A stretch of DNA of 38,217 nucleotides from Rubrobacter sp. (lineage in GTDB: Bacteria > Actinomycetota > Rubrobacteria > Rubrobacterales > Rubrobacteraceae). Location: positions 1-38,217 of the forward strand of contig JADDPV010000147.1 in the NCBI GenBank assembly GCA_016781705.1, in the 5' to 3' direction. This document shows positions 1 to 8,680 of the stretch, in pieces. How positions within the stretch are numbered: the stretch's first letter is position 1; each line of letters starts with the position of its first letter. The notes under the pieces are model-generated. The model was given only the letters and a program-made list of their open reading frames with translations. It had not been told where the DNA came from and did no database searches. The position numbers were made by a program, and so were the translations under genes.

Positions 1-1
1 C

Positions 2-397
2 GTCTGGCGCAACGCCGCCGGCTTCGATCCCTCGCGGGCTAGCTTCTCGACCTGGGTCCACCGCGTAACCCGCAACCGCGCCACCGACCTCGCGCGCCGC
101 CGGCGGGCTCGCGTGAGGACCGTGGCCCCGGTGCCCGACGACGCCCTCCCCGGCGAGGAGAACGACGCCGCCGAGGAGGTCCTGCGCGGCTTCGACGTGG
201 TGGGCGTGCTCTCGAAGCTCTCGCCCGAGCACCGGGAGGTCCTCGTGCTCGCCTACTTCGGCGGGCTCTCGCAGCGCGAGATCTCCACCCGCACCAACAC
301 CCCTTTGGGCACGATCAAGAGCCGCACCACCGCGGCCCTGCGCACCGCTCGCAAGCGCCTCGAAGAACGCTCCCCAAGGAGCCGCGAGGATGGATAG
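2..397 (+). CDS. ECF-type RNA polymerase sigma factor, 3' part
   Basis: Alternative sigma factor that would direct RNA polymerase to stress or envelope promoters. The window opens inside the gene, so the N-terminus is missing. The visible part holds the end of sigma-70 region 2 (FSTWVHRVTRNRATDL followed by an Arg-rich stretch, the -10 recognition/melting helix) and a complete region 4 helix-turn-helix (LSPEHREVLVLAYFGGLSQ, then TPLGTIKSRT) that reads the -35 element. The stop overlaps the next ATG by 8 bp, so the anti-sigma factor is translationally coupled. The region 4 style and the RskA-like partner suggest a SigK/SigL-type ECF group, which is inference. Confidence 0.9.
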   Translation, partial: VWRNAAGFDPSRASFSTWVHRVTRNRATDLARRRRARVRTVAPVPDDALPGEENDAAEEVLRGFDVVGVLSKLSPEHREVLVLAYFGGLSQREISTRTNTPLGTIKSRTTAALRTARKRLEERSPRSREDG

Positions 398-1118
398 CAG
401 GGACTACCCTGGAGCGGAGCACCGCGGGATCCGGGACCTCATGCTCGGACCCTACGTACTGGGTGCCCTGGGCTCGGACGAGGAGCGCGAGGTCGAGCGG
501 CACCTGCAACGGTGCCCCGCGTGCCGCCAAGAGGAGCGCCGCCTGCGCGAGACCCACGAGCGGCTCGCCGGGGCCGCCATAGCCAACGCCGCCGCGCCCC
601 CGCGCCTCAAGGAGCGCGTCCTCACCTCTCTACCCCCCCGAAGCGAGGACAGAGCGCCCGGCGGCGGGAGGGTGTCGTCCTCCCGGCCCGTACGCGGCGC
701 GGTCGCGGTGGCGGCGCTGTTGGTCCTCGCGCTGGTGGCGGCATACTACTACTCGGCCGGGAGCCTCGACCCTGCGGCGGAGACCGCGGCCCTGGCGCCG
801 ACAGGGCTCGCGCCGGACGCGGGCGGGGAGCTGGAGGTGAGGGCTTCGGGCGTGGGCGCGGAGGCCGACCTCGAGGTCTGGGGCTTGCCCGCAACGGGCC
901 CGAACGAATACTATGAGCTGTGGTTCGGCCGGGAGGAGGGGCGTGTCAGCGCGGGCACGTTCACCGTGGACGCCGAGGGGCGGGGCAGGCTATCCACGAC
1001 GTGCCCAGAGGTGGCCGGCGGCTACCGGCGCGTCGGCGTCACCCTGGAGAGGTTCCCCGAGGAGCCGCGCCGCGACGGGGCGAAGGTGGTACTCGGCGGC
1101 GAGTTGCGGGATACGTAA
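390..1118 (+). CDS. Transmembrane zinc-finger anti-sigma factor, RskA-like
   Basis: Membrane anti-sigma factor expected to hold the upstream ECF sigma factor inactive until a signal triggers proteolysis. The N-terminal cytosolic ASD/zf-HC2 domain shows the HxxxCxxC zinc motif (H38, C42, C45). A single transmembrane helix lies at about residues 103-121 and ends in YYY. The outer part (about 145-242) matches the RskA C-terminal domain (EVWGLPATGPNEYYELWF..., then FTVDAEGRGRLS). Length of 242 aa is normal for the family. The start ATG lies inside the sigma gene, giving an operon. The signal sensed cannot be told from sequence. Confidence 0.9.
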   Translation: MDSRDYPGAEHRGIRDLMLGPYVLGALGSDEEREVERHLQRCPACRQEERRLRETHERLAGAAIANAAAPPRLKERVLTSLPPRSEDRAPGGGRVSSSRPVRGAVAVAALLVLALVAAYYYSAGSLDPAAETAALAPTGLAPDAGGELEVRASGVGAEADLEVWGLPATGPNEYYELWFGREEGRVSAGTFTVDAEGRGRLSTTCPEVAGGYRRVGVTLERFPEEPRRDGAKVVLGGELRDT

Positions 1119-1145
1119 GAGCGGAACGATGGGGGAGGGGTACGG

Positions 1146-2023
1146 ATGGTGGCGGACGGCGGCGCGAACCTTGAGTGGGTCGAGTGGGGGAGGGGCGACG
1201 CCCCACGCGTGGCCCTGCTCGTCCACGGCCTCACGGGGCGGGCCGAGGCCTTCGAGGCCCTGGTCGAGGAGCTCGACCCGGCAGGGGGGCGCATCCCCGG
1301 TGGGGCCTGGCGCTTCCTCGCGCCGGACCTGCGCGGACGGGGGGCTTCGAGGGGCATGACCGAAGGCGAGGGCGGCATCCCGGAGCACGCGCGCGACCTG
1401 CTGGCGCTGCTGGACCGGGAGGGGTTGGAGAAGGTCGTCTTCGTCGGGCACTCGCTGGGGGCCATGATCGGGGTCCACCTCGCCGCCGAGCACCCCGAGC
1501 GCCTCTCCGGCCTCGTCCTCGTGGACGGCGGCGCGGACTTAACGGAGGGTATACGAGCCCTGACCTCGCCGGCCGTCGAGCGCCTGGAGCAGTCTTACTC
1601 GTCCCGCGAGGCCTACGTCGAGCACGTCAGGAGCCTCCCCATCTGGTCGGGGACCGCTGGGACGAGCGCCTGGAGCGCTACTTTGCCGGGGACGTGTACG
1701 AGGAGAACGTCGAGTGGCATCCGCTGGCGGACAGGGACGCCGTCCGGTGCGACGGCGAGAAGCTCACCGGCTTCCCGCTGAACGAGCGGCACCCGGAGAT
1801 ACGGTGCCCCACCCTCGTCCTGCTCTCCACGGTCGGCCTGCTGAACCCCGAGGAGGGCTTCATACTGCCCCCCGAAGAGGCCCGCCGCATGGAGCGAGTC
1901 ATCCCAGACTGCGACCTGGTCGAGGTCGAGAACACCAACCACTACGATGTCCTCTACTCCGCGCCAGAGACCACGGTCGAGGCGGTGCGCGCCTTTCTGG
2001 CGCGGATGGCCGGGGCTTCTTAG
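1146..2023 (+). pseudogene. Alpha/beta hydrolase, split by one frameshift
   Basis: Serine hydrolase of the alpha/beta fold, substrate unknown. The first half reads in one frame from ATG 1146, behind a GGGAGGGG ribosome site. It has the oxyanion/HG segment VHGLTGR, the acid-loop region LAPDLRGRG and the nucleophile elbow GHSLGA. The second half (DERLERYFAG... to the catalytic-His region ENTNHYD and the stop at 2021-2023) is in another frame. The switch falls at a G run near 1649-1652 and is explained by one lost base. All catalytic parts are present across the two frames, so this is either a recent pseudogene or a sequencing error. It sits between the sigma/anti-sigma pair and topB with no obvious functional link. 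Confidence 0.8.
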
Positions 2024-2077
2024 GCTCGGAAGACCCGCAGTTTTGGGGCGCGGGGTGGGACCCGAGAGCGCGTCCCG

Positions 2078-2083
2078 TATACT
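2078..2083 (+). promoter_or_regulatory. -10 box of topB, predicting a leaderless mRNA
   Basis: TATACT with only six bases between it and the ATG at 2090. The transcription start would therefore coincide with the A of the start codon, giving a leaderless message. There is no Shine-Dalgarno sequence before the ATG. No clear -35 element is visible 17 bp upstream. Confidence 0.55.
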
Positions 2084-2089
2084 CGTCCC

Positions 2090-4267
2090 ATGAGGCTCAT
2101 AGTCGCGGAGAAGCCGTCGGTCGGTCGGGACATCGCCCGCTCCCTGGGGACGCACCGCAAGCAGAAGGGCTCCCTCGCCGGGGAGGGTTGGACCGTCACG
2201 TGGGCGTTGGGGCACCTCGCGCAGCTCGCCCCACCAGATGCCTACGGCGAGAGGTACAAGAAGTGGCGCCTGGAGACCCTGCCCGTGCTCCCCGAGAGGT
2301 TCGAGGTCAGGGTCAACGCGAAGACCCGCGAGCAGTTCGGGGTCGTCAAGAAGCTCATGCAGGACCCGTCCGTGACCGAGGTGGTCAACGCGTGCGACGC
2401 CGGGCGGGAAGGTGAGCTCATCTTCTCCTACCTCTACGAGTTGTCCGGCTGCAAGAAGCCCGTCCTGCGGCTCTGGATCTCCTCCCTGACCCTCGAGGCG
2501 ATACGGGCCGGCTTCGCCTCTCTGCGCGACGGACGCGCGATGAAGCCCCTCGAAGACGCGGCGAGGAGCCGCGGCGAGGCCGACTGGATCGTGGGCATGA
2601 ACGCTACCCGCGCCTACTCCACCAGGTTCGGGAGCCCTGGCAACGTCCTCTCCGTCGGTCGCGTCCAGACCCCGACCCTCAAGCTCCTCGTGGACCGCGA
2701 AGCGGAGATCGAAGCCTTCCAGCCCGAGAAGTTCTGGACCGTCTACGCCCGCTTCGCCCGCGAAGGCGCTACCTACGACGGAGTCTGGTTCAAGGGCAAG
2801 GAGAACCGCCTCAAGGAGAAGGAAGCCGCCGAGGAGATAGCCGGAAAGGTGCGCGGCGGCACGGGCGTCGTAAAGAAAGCGGAGAAGAAGGTTGCCTCGG
2901 AGAGGCCGCCGCTCCTCTACGACCTCACCGAGCTGCAGCGCAACGCCAACGCGAAGTTCGGCTTCACCGCCGAGCGTACGCTCAAGGCGGCGCAGGCGCT
3001 CTACGAGGAGCGGAAGCTCATCACCTACCCCCGCACCTCCAGTCGCTACCTCACGAAGGACGTCATCCCCACGCTGAAGAAGCGCGTCGAGGCCGCGGGC
3101 GCGCTCCCCGCGCTTTCGGCGTTCGCCGAAAGTCTGTTGGCGCTACCGAAACTTCCCATCTCCGGACGCGTCGTGGACGACTCAAAGGTCACGGACCACC
3201 ACGCGATCGTCCCGACGAACAAAAAGGCTGCCGGGGAGCTGCCACCGGACGAGGCGAAGGTCTACGATCTCGTGGCGCGACGCTTCCTGGCGGTCTTCTT
3301 CCCGGCGGCCCGCTTCGAGAACACGACCGTCGTCACCGAGGCGCGTGGGGAGACCTTTCTCTCGCGCGGGAGGGTCGTGCTGGAGGCGGGGTGGCGGGCG
3401 TTGTATCCGGACGGGGTCGGCGGCAAGAGGGAGAAGGAGCCGCCCGTGCTGCCGCCCGTGGAGGTCGGACAGGAGTGGGTGGTGGCGAAGGTCGCGGTCA
3501 AGGAGGGGGAGACGAAGCCGCCGCCGCGCTACTCGGAGTCGGCGCTGCTAGGGGCGATGGAGACGGCGGGGAGGCTTGTCGAGGACGAGGAGTTGCGGCA
3601 GGCGATGAAGGACTCGGGGCTCGGGACGCCGGCGACGCGGGCGGCGACCATAGAGCGGCTGGTGGGGGTCGGGTATCTGGCGCGGGAGAAGAAAGTGCTC
3701 GTACCGACGGAGAAGGGGCGCGCCCTGATCGGGCTGCTGGGAGAGAGCCCCATCGCCTCGCCCGAGCTGACCGCGCGCTGGGAGGAACGCCTCGCGAAGA
3801 TGGAGCGCGGCGCCGACGGCGAAGCCCGCCGCCTCTTCGTCTCCGACATCAAACGCTTCGCCACCGCCCTCGTCGAGGAGGTGCGCAACAAGGAGGGGGA
3901 GAAGGTCGCCGCCCCCGCGAAAGCGCGCGCGGGACGCCGTACCGGATCCGGCTCGAACGGCGCCGCGACCGCGGGCGAGCCCCTGGGCGCGTGCCCCAGA
4001 TGCGGCGCGCCGGTGGTGGAGACGAAAAAGGCTTATGGCTGCTCGGCGTGGAAGACCGGCTGCAAGTTCGCCATCTGGAAGACGGTATCCGGTAAGCGGG
4101 TGACGGCCGCGCAGGCGAGACAACTCCTCACGAAGGGCCGCACCGGGCAGCTGAAGGGCTTCAAGAGCAAGGCCGGCAAGCCCTACTCCGCTGCGCTCGT
4201 CCTGGACGGGGAGCACAGGGTCAGGCTGGAGTTTGGGGACACTGGCGGGTCCTATCGCTCTGTATAA
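2090..4267 (+). CDS. topB: DNA topoisomerase III (type IA)
   Basis: ATP-independent type IA topoisomerase that cuts and passes single strands, used to decatenate or relax DNA. At 725 aa it is full length. The Toprim domain begins at the start (MRLIVAEKPSVG with E7) and continues to the metal-binding DxxxREGE (D103 to E109). The active-site tyrosine is Y313 in TYPRTSSRY. The gate domain (LSVGRVQTPTLKLL, about 188-200) follows normal TopB order. The C-terminus has a zinc-ribbon-like module with cysteine pairs (CPRCG ... CSAWKTGC) and a basic topo-C repeat. TopB is often plasmid- or ICE-borne, but no conjugation or replication genes are nearby, so it looks chromosomal. No lesion is seen in this 2.2-kb gene. 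Confidence 0.95.
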   Translation: MRLIVAEKPSVGRDIARSLGTHRKQKGSLAGEGWTVTWALGHLAQLAPPDAYGERYKKWRLETLPVLPERFEVRVNAKTREQFGVVKKLMQDPSVTEVVNACDAGREGELIFSYLYELSGCKKPVLRLWISSLTLEAIRAGFASLRDGRAMKPLEDAARSRGEADWIVGMNATRAYSTRFGSPGNVLSVGRVQTPTLKLLVDREAEIEAFQPEKFWTVYARFAREGATYDGVWFKGKENRLKEKEAAEEIAGKVRGGTGVVKKAEKKVASERPPLLYDLTELQRNANAKFGFTAERTLKAAQALYEERKLITYPRTSSRYLTKDVIPTLKKRVEAAGALPALSAFAESLLALPKLPISGRVVDDSKVTDHHAIVPTNKKAAGELPPDEAKVYDLVARRFLAVFFPAARFENTTVVTEARGETFLSRGRVVLEAGWRALYPDGVGGKREKEPPVLPPVEVGQEWVVAKVAVKEGETKPPPRYSESALLGAMETAGRLVEDEELRQAMKDSGLGTPATRAATIERLVGVGYLAREKKVLVPTEKGRALIGLLGESPIASPELTARWEERLAKMERGADGEARRLFVSDIKRFATALVEEVRNKEGEKVAAPAKARAGRRTGSGSNGAATAGEPLGACPRCGAPVVETKKAYGCSAWKTGCKFAIWKTVSGKRVTAAQARQLLTKGRTGQLKGFKSKAGKPYSAALVLDGEHRVRLEFGDTGGSYRSV

Positions 4268-4398
4268 GGTGGCTCACCGGGTGGTAAGCGCAGGTTAGAA
4301 CCCAAGACTGATGCTGGTAAACGAACTATTAACTGTTGCTGACGTTACGGGACGCTGCCAGGCGCTTCTCCAGATCGACTCCCGGTAACCACCTGCCA

Positions 4399-4418
4399 CG
4401 CTCGTCGATCGACGAGCG
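4399..4418. repeat. Perfect 20-bp palindrome in the topB-oxidoreductase gap
   Basis: CGCTCGTCGATCGACGAGCG is its own reverse complement over all 20 bases. It lies in the 299-bp stretch between topB and the FAD oxidoreductase (4268-4566), which otherwise holds no convincing gene apart from the promoter at 4551. It could be a dimeric regulator site about 150 bp upstream of the next promoter, or the stem of a terminator, although no T-run follows. Confidence 0.6.
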
Positions 4419-4550
4419 CGGCGAACGTTGCTAGTCTGTGCCTTCGCAGAGGCATTGTCGGGAGGCGCGGTCGCTGGACTGTGCGCGCTAGAGGTCCAAG
4501 GGAGGAGCCGGGTTGTGATCCGCCCGGTAGTCCTTCCTCCGTCGGGCGGT

Positions 4551-4556
4551 TACACT
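4551..4556 (+). promoter_or_regulatory. -10 box for the FAD oxidoreductase/ABC run
   Basis: TACACT lies 10 nt before the ATG at 4567. Initiation about 7 nt downstream would leave a leader of only about 4 nt, and there is no Shine-Dalgarno sequence. This is the same near-leaderless arrangement as at topB. Confidence 0.45.
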
Positions 4557-4566
4557 CCGTAGCCGT

Positions 4567-5808
4567 ATGAAGGTCATCATCGTAGGGGCCGGGCTGGCCG
4601 GCCTGACATGTGCAAAGGTGTTGATGGAGCGTGGCGCCGAGGTCTCCGTCTTCGAGGCGTCCGACGGGGTCGGCGGCCGCGTGCGCACCGACGAGCGCGA
4701 CGGTTTCCTCCTCGACCGGGGCTTCCAGGTGTACTTCACCGCTTATCCCGCGGCCAGGCGGCACCTGGACCACGCGGCGCTGGACTTGAGGGCGTTCGAC
4801 CCCGGCGCTGTCGTTCGCCGGGGCCGCGAGGCGAGCGTACTCTCGGACCCTTTGCGCGACCCCGCGGCGCTTGTGCCCTCGCTCCTCTCCAGCGCGGCGA
4901 CCTTCGGCGACAAGGTCACGACCCTCGCGCGCGCGGTGGCCTCCTCGACGGAGAGGGCCGAGTCCGCCAGCGCGACGGACGGCGGCGCCGACGCGTCGAG
5001 CCTCGAGTACCTGCGGGCCAGCGGCTTCTCCGAGGGGTTCATAGACGACTTTTTCCGGCCGTTCTACGGCGGCATCTTCCTGGACCGCTCGCTCTCTACC
5101 TCCGCGCGCGTCTTGCGCTTCACGTTCAGGATGCTCGCAGCGGGCAGGACCTGCGTGCCGGCGCGCGGCATCGGCGAGATCCCCGAACAGCTCGCCTCCC
5201 GCCTCCCGCTCGACGCCGCTCGCACGGACAGCCCCGTCGAGGAGCTCCTGCGGGACGCCGGCCGGGTTGCTGGCGTAAGGACCCCCGGCGGTGACGAGCA
5301 CGAGGCCGATGCCGTGGTGGTGGCGCCGGAGGCGGGGCGGCTCGCGGGGGTTCCTGCCCCGGAGGAGTCGGTGGGGCAGGTGTGCGCCTACTACGCCGCG
5401 CAGAGGTTAAATGGCGGGAGGAAGATCCTGCTAAACGCCGACGCGGGCGGGTTCGTGAACAACGCCGTGGAGATAAGCGCCGTCGCCCCGTCGTACGCGC
5501 CCCACGGGCAAAGCCTCCTCAACGTCGTCGCCCTGGAGGGTTTCGAGCTCTCGGACGAGGAGGTCTTTCGCCGCGGCGTCGAGGACATCAGCTCGTGGTT
5601 TCCGGAGGCCGACCTCGCGCCGCTCGCCGTCTACCGCGTCCCCTACGCCCAGTTCGTCCAGCCGCCGGGCATCCACGACGGTCTGCCGGGGAACCGCACC
5701 GAGACGCCAGGGCTGTTCGTCGCCGGGGAGTACACGGAGGACTCCTCGATAAACGGCTCGATGCTCTCCGGGGAGAAGGCTGCTCTGGAGGTTCTTGGTG
5801 AACGCTAA
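4567..5808 (+). CDS. FAD-dependent amine-oxidase-family oxidoreductase
   Basis: Flavoprotein of the flavin amine oxidase / phytoene desaturase / protoporphyrinogen oxidase superfamily. The N-terminal dinucleotide-binding motif is VGAGLAGL (residues 6-13), followed by the acidic FEAS and the GG-R signature GVGGRVRTDE. The C-terminal FAD-closing motif is GLFVAGEYTEDSSINGSM. Length of 413 aa suits the family. The substrate cannot be read from sequence; pigment, porphyrin or polyene substrates are possible. It is the first gene of a run in which the next three overlap or nearly touch, with an ABC exporter and a mannosyltransferase-like protein, so a role in making or modifying an exported lipid-like molecule is plausible but only inferred. 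Confidence 0.85.
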   Translation: MKVIIVGAGLAGLTCAKVLMERGAEVSVFEASDGVGGRVRTDERDGFLLDRGFQVYFTAYPAARRHLDHAALDLRAFDPGAVVRRGREASVLSDPLRDPAALVPSLLSSAATFGDKVTTLARAVASSTERAESASATDGGADASSLEYLRASGFSEGFIDDFFRPFYGGIFLDRSLSTSARVLRFTFRMLAAGRTCVPARGIGEIPEQLASRLPLDAARTDSPVEELLRDAGRVAGVRTPGGDEHEADAVVVAPEAGRLAGVPAPEESVGQVCAYYAAQRLNGGRKILLNADAGGFVNNAVEISAVAPSYAPHGQSLLNVVALEGFELSDEEVFRRGVEDISSWFPEADLAPLAVYRVPYAQFVQPPGIHDGLPGNRTETPGLFVAGEYTEDSSINGSMLSGEKAALEVLGER

Positions 5809-6556
5809 GAACGGGCAGGTCCCGGCGCTGAAGATAGAGGGTTTGAAGAAGACCTACTCGAACGGGCTCGTGGCGCTGGATGGGCTCTCTCTGGAGGTTG
5901 GGGCCGGCCGGTTCTTTGGTCTGCTCGGGCCGAACGGGGCGGGGAAGACGACGCTCATCAACGCGGTGGTCAGCCTGGCGCGCCCGGACGAGGGGAAGGT
6001 CGAGGTCTTCGGGAGGGACGCCTACCGGGAGTTCCGGGAGGCGCGGCGCATGATCGGGTTGTCGCCGCAGGAGATCAACCTGGACAAGTTCCTCACCGTG
6101 GAGGAGACGCTGCTCTACCACGCCGGCTACTATGGGGTGCCCAGGGACAAGGCCAGAGACAGGGCCGTGGAGCTCCTGGAGCGGTTCGCGCTGGTGGAGA
6201 AGCGCAAGGATCGGGTGAACACCCTCTCGGGCGGGATGAAGCGGCGGGTGATGTTCGCCCGCGCCCTGATGCACGACCCGAAGGTGCTCTTCCTGGACGA
6301 GCCGACGGCCGGGGTGGACGTGGAGCTGCGGCACTCGCTCTGGGAGTACATCCAGGAGTTGAACCACGCGGGGTTGACGATCCTCCTGACGACGCATTAT
6401 CTGGAGGAGGCCGAGGAGCTGTGCGAGGAGGTCGCGCTGTTAACCGGCGGCAAGATAGTCGCCCAGGACACGAGCGCGGGCCTCAAGGAGCGGTTCGGGG
6501 CGAAGAGCATCGAGGAGGTCTACCTCAAGGCGGTGGGGCGTGCTGCTGAGCGGTAG
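5798..6556 (+). CDS. ABC transporter ATP-binding protein (ABC-2 exporter type)
   Basis: ATPase subunit that would power the permease encoded next. Walker A is GPNGAGKT (about 44-51), the signature is LSGGMKRR, Walker B is VLFLDEP, and the H-loop is LTTHYLEEA. I chose GTG 5798 because TGGAGG ends six bases before it; a TTG one codon earlier (5795) is also open. The gene overlaps the end of the oxidoreductase gene by 11 bp and the permease start by 17 bp, which implies coupled translation. Subfamily is YadG/CcmA-like by appearance. Substrate unknown. Confidence 0.93.
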   Translation: MNAKNGQVPALKIEGLKKTYSNGLVALDGLSLEVGAGRFFGLLGPNGAGKTTLINAVVSLARPDEGKVEVFGRDAYREFREARRMIGLSPQEINLDKFLTVEETLLYHAGYYGVPRDKARDRAVELLERFALVEKRKDRVNTLSGGMKRRVMFARALMHDPKVLFLDEPTAGVDVELRHSLWEYIQELNHAGLTILLTTHYLEEAEELCEEVALLTGGKIVAQDTSAGLKERFGAKSIEEVYLKAVGRAAER

Positions 6557-7307
6557 GCCGTTCCTGACGCTGCTCCGGCGCGAGGTCCTGCGCTTCACCC
6601 GCGTGTGGATCCAGACGCTCATCCCGTCGCTCCTGACGTCGCTCCTGTACCTGGTGGTCTTTGGCGTCGCCTTGGGCGGGCGCATCCGCGAGGTGGACGG
6701 CGTCCCCTACCTGGAGTACATCCTGCCGGGGGTGGCACTGATGAGCCTGATCACGGGCTCGCAAATGAACTCCAGTTGGTCGGTCTTCGACGCCAAGCGC
6801 GAGCGGTACATCGACGAGATCCTCATCAGCCCGATGGGCGACTGGCAGATAGCCCTCGCCTACTCTTTGGGCGGGACCTTGCGGGGCGTCGTCATGGGCC
6901 TCGGGGTCTTCGCCGTGGGGGCGCCGTTCGTCGGGGTGAGCATCGCGCACCCGGGGTTGTTGTTGCTGATCGCGTTTCTCTCGTCCTTCGCTTTCGCCTC
7001 CCTCGGGACGATGGTGGGCGCTCTGGCGACGCACATAGACCACGTCTCGCTCCTGACGAACGTGGTGATACAGCCGCTGGCTTTCTTGGGGGGCGTGTTC
7101 TACTCGGTGGAGATGTTGCCCCCGTTCCTGCGCGTGGCGACGCTGTTCGACCCGATCTTCCACATGGTGGACGCCACCCGCTACGCGACGCTTCAGACCT
7201 CCGACCTCAACCCCTACCCGACGCTCGTGGTGGTCTTCCTCCTCGCTACCCTCGCCTTTTCGGGCGCCTGGTGGGCCATAAGCAGGGGGCCGAATCTCCG
7301 CTACTGA
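6540..7307 (+). CDS. ABC-2 type transporter permease
   Basis: Membrane half of the exporter with the preceding ATPase, translated from GTG inside the ATPase gene. About six hydrophobic segments are visible in 255 aa. The family motifs ILPGVALMSLI and LGGVFYSVEMLPPFLRVATLFDPIFHM (the conserved loop and NP/DP-like segment before the last helices) are present. The cytosolic N-terminus is short and basic. It would form a dimer in the inner membrane and move an unknown lipid, glycan or hydrophobic compound outward. Confidence 0.92.
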   Translation: MLLSGRPFLTLLRREVLRFTRVWIQTLIPSLLTSLLYLVVFGVALGGRIREVDGVPYLEYILPGVALMSLITGSQMNSSWSVFDAKRERYIDEILISPMGDWQIALAYSLGGTLRGVVMGLGVFAVGAPFVGVSIAHPGLLLLIAFLSSFAFASLGTMVGALATHIDHVSLLTNVVIQPLAFLGGVFYSVEMLPPFLRVATLFDPIFHMVDATRYATLQTSDLNPYPTLVVVFLLATLAFSGAWWAISRGPNLRY

Positions 7308-7362
7308 GACAACGGGTCCGGCGAAGGCCGGCGCGGCGAAGGCCTCCAACGCCTGGCCGTTC

Positions 7363-8502
7363 GTGCTGCTCGTCTTCGGGACGAGCCGGCTGTTCTTCTT
7401 CTGCGCGGGGACGCTCGCGGCGATCTTCCTGCCGTGGGCGATACCGGCCGGCTCGGTCCTGGAGCCGCCCGGGTTCCTCGACTACTGGGCGCACTGGGAC
7501 GGGGCGTGGTACGCGGAGATCGCTACCGAAGGCTACGGGGCCCGCGACCCCGCGAGCACCGCGTTCTTCCCCCTCTTCCCGATGCTCGTGAGCGTGGGCA
7601 GCGCCCTCGGCGGCGGCCCGGCCCTGTGGGGTGTGCTCGTCTCACTCGCCGCCACGCTCTTCGCGACGTACTTCGTCTACCGAGTCGCGGAGAAGCACGC
7701 GGGCGTAGGGTCCGCGCGGGCCGCGACGCTGTGCTTCTCGTTCTTCCCGACGGCGTTCTTTCTCAATGCCCCGTACACCGAGGCGCTCTTCGTGGCGTTC
7801 ACCGCCGGATCTTACTGGGCGGCGTATGTCAGGCGGGATCTCCTGCTCGCGGGCGTCCTCGGGGCGTTGGCCGCCGCGACGCGCAACCTCGGGGTGCTAC
7901 TGCTCATCCCGCTCCTCTACGAGTGGCTGCGCGCCCGGAGGGAGTTCGGGTGGCGCGGGCTCTTTGCGCTCGGGCTCGTGCCCACGGGGCTGCTGGGATA
8001 CGCGGCCTTCCTGTGGGCGCGGTTCGGGGACCCAGTGATCTTCGCCCGCCAGCAGGCCGCGTACTGGGGGCGCGAGCTGACCGACCCGGGCGATACGCTG
8101 GCGCGCGCCTGGGCCGCCGCCGCCGACGGGATGCGCTATGTCCTCGACCCCGCGACCCTGTTCGTCGAGACCGATCCCACGCCCGCGCTCTCCGCCTCGA
8201 ACACGCTCAACCTCGTCTTCCTCGCCCTCTTCCTCGTAATAATGGGCGTCGGGTTCGTCGTGTTGCCGCCGGGGCTCTCCCTGTACACCTTCGTCGTGAC
8301 GCTCTTGCCCGTGCTAACGCCGACACCGTCGTTCCCCCTGATGAGCCTGCCGCGCTTCATGCTCGGCTCCTTCCCGCTCTTCCTCGTCCTCGGCTTCGTG
8401 CTCTCGAAGAGCAGGCCCGCGCTGTACGTCTGGCTCGTAGCGAGCGGCGTCCTGGGGGCTGCCCTCACCGCGATGTTCGCGACCTGGCGCTGGGTGGCCT
8501 GA
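7363..8502 (+). CDS. Mannosyltransferase-like membrane protein, Gpi18/PIG-V type
   Basis: Polytopic protein of 379 aa with about 9-10 transmembrane segments. It carries the GT-C/PIG-V hallmark DYWAHWDGAWYAEIA (acidic/HWD loop after the first helix), FFPLFPML, and the NAPYTEALF loop. Such enzymes transfer sugars from polyprenyl-phosphate donors on the outer face of the membrane. GTG 7363 is the first usable start after the in-frame TAA at 7279; no strong ribosome site is seen. It follows the ABC permease by 55 bp, so it probably belongs to the same transcript. Acceptor unknown. Confidence 0.85.
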   Translation: MLLVFGTSRLFFFCAGTLAAIFLPWAIPAGSVLEPPGFLDYWAHWDGAWYAEIATEGYGARDPASTAFFPLFPMLVSVGSALGGGPALWGVLVSLAATLFATYFVYRVAEKHAGVGSARAATLCFSFFPTAFFLNAPYTEALFVAFTAGSYWAAYVRRDLLLAGVLGALAAATRNLGVLLLIPLLYEWLRARREFGWRGLFALGLVPTGLLGYAAFLWARFGDPVIFARQQAAYWGRELTDPGDTLARAWAAAADGMRYVLDPATLFVETDPTPALSASNTLNLVFLALFLVIMGVGFVVLPPGLSLYTFVVTLLPVLTPTPSFPLMSLPRFMLGSFPLFLVLGFVLSKSRPALYVWLVASGVLGAALTAMFATWRWVA

Positions 8503-8514
8503 GAGGACTACGAA

Positions 8515-8559
8515 GACGGGAGGTCGCAGGGAACACGGCCGGGGCGATGGCCTCCCGTC
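8515..8559. repeat. Inverted repeat after the mannosyltransferase gene
   Basis: GACGGGAGG (8515-8523) and its exact complement CCTCCCGTC (8551-8559) could form a 9-bp stem with a 27-nt GC-rich loop, starting 13 bases after the stop codon. There is no T-run afterwards, so if this ends transcription it does not look like a classical intrinsic terminator. Confidence 0.5.
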
Positions 8560-8680
8560 CGGGCGTCCGCGCCGGGTCTTGCGCTGGCTGCGATCTCTGG
8601 ATAAATCCGCATCAATAGCAGCAAAGAGAGCTGGTTGCCTGGCAGGTTAGGACCGACCCCCCGAAGGGACGAGAAAGAGA

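Noticed and set aside
2090..4267. topB as sign of a plasmid or conjugative element
   Set aside because: No relaxase, type IV secretion, replication or partition genes within the window; surroundings look chromosomal.
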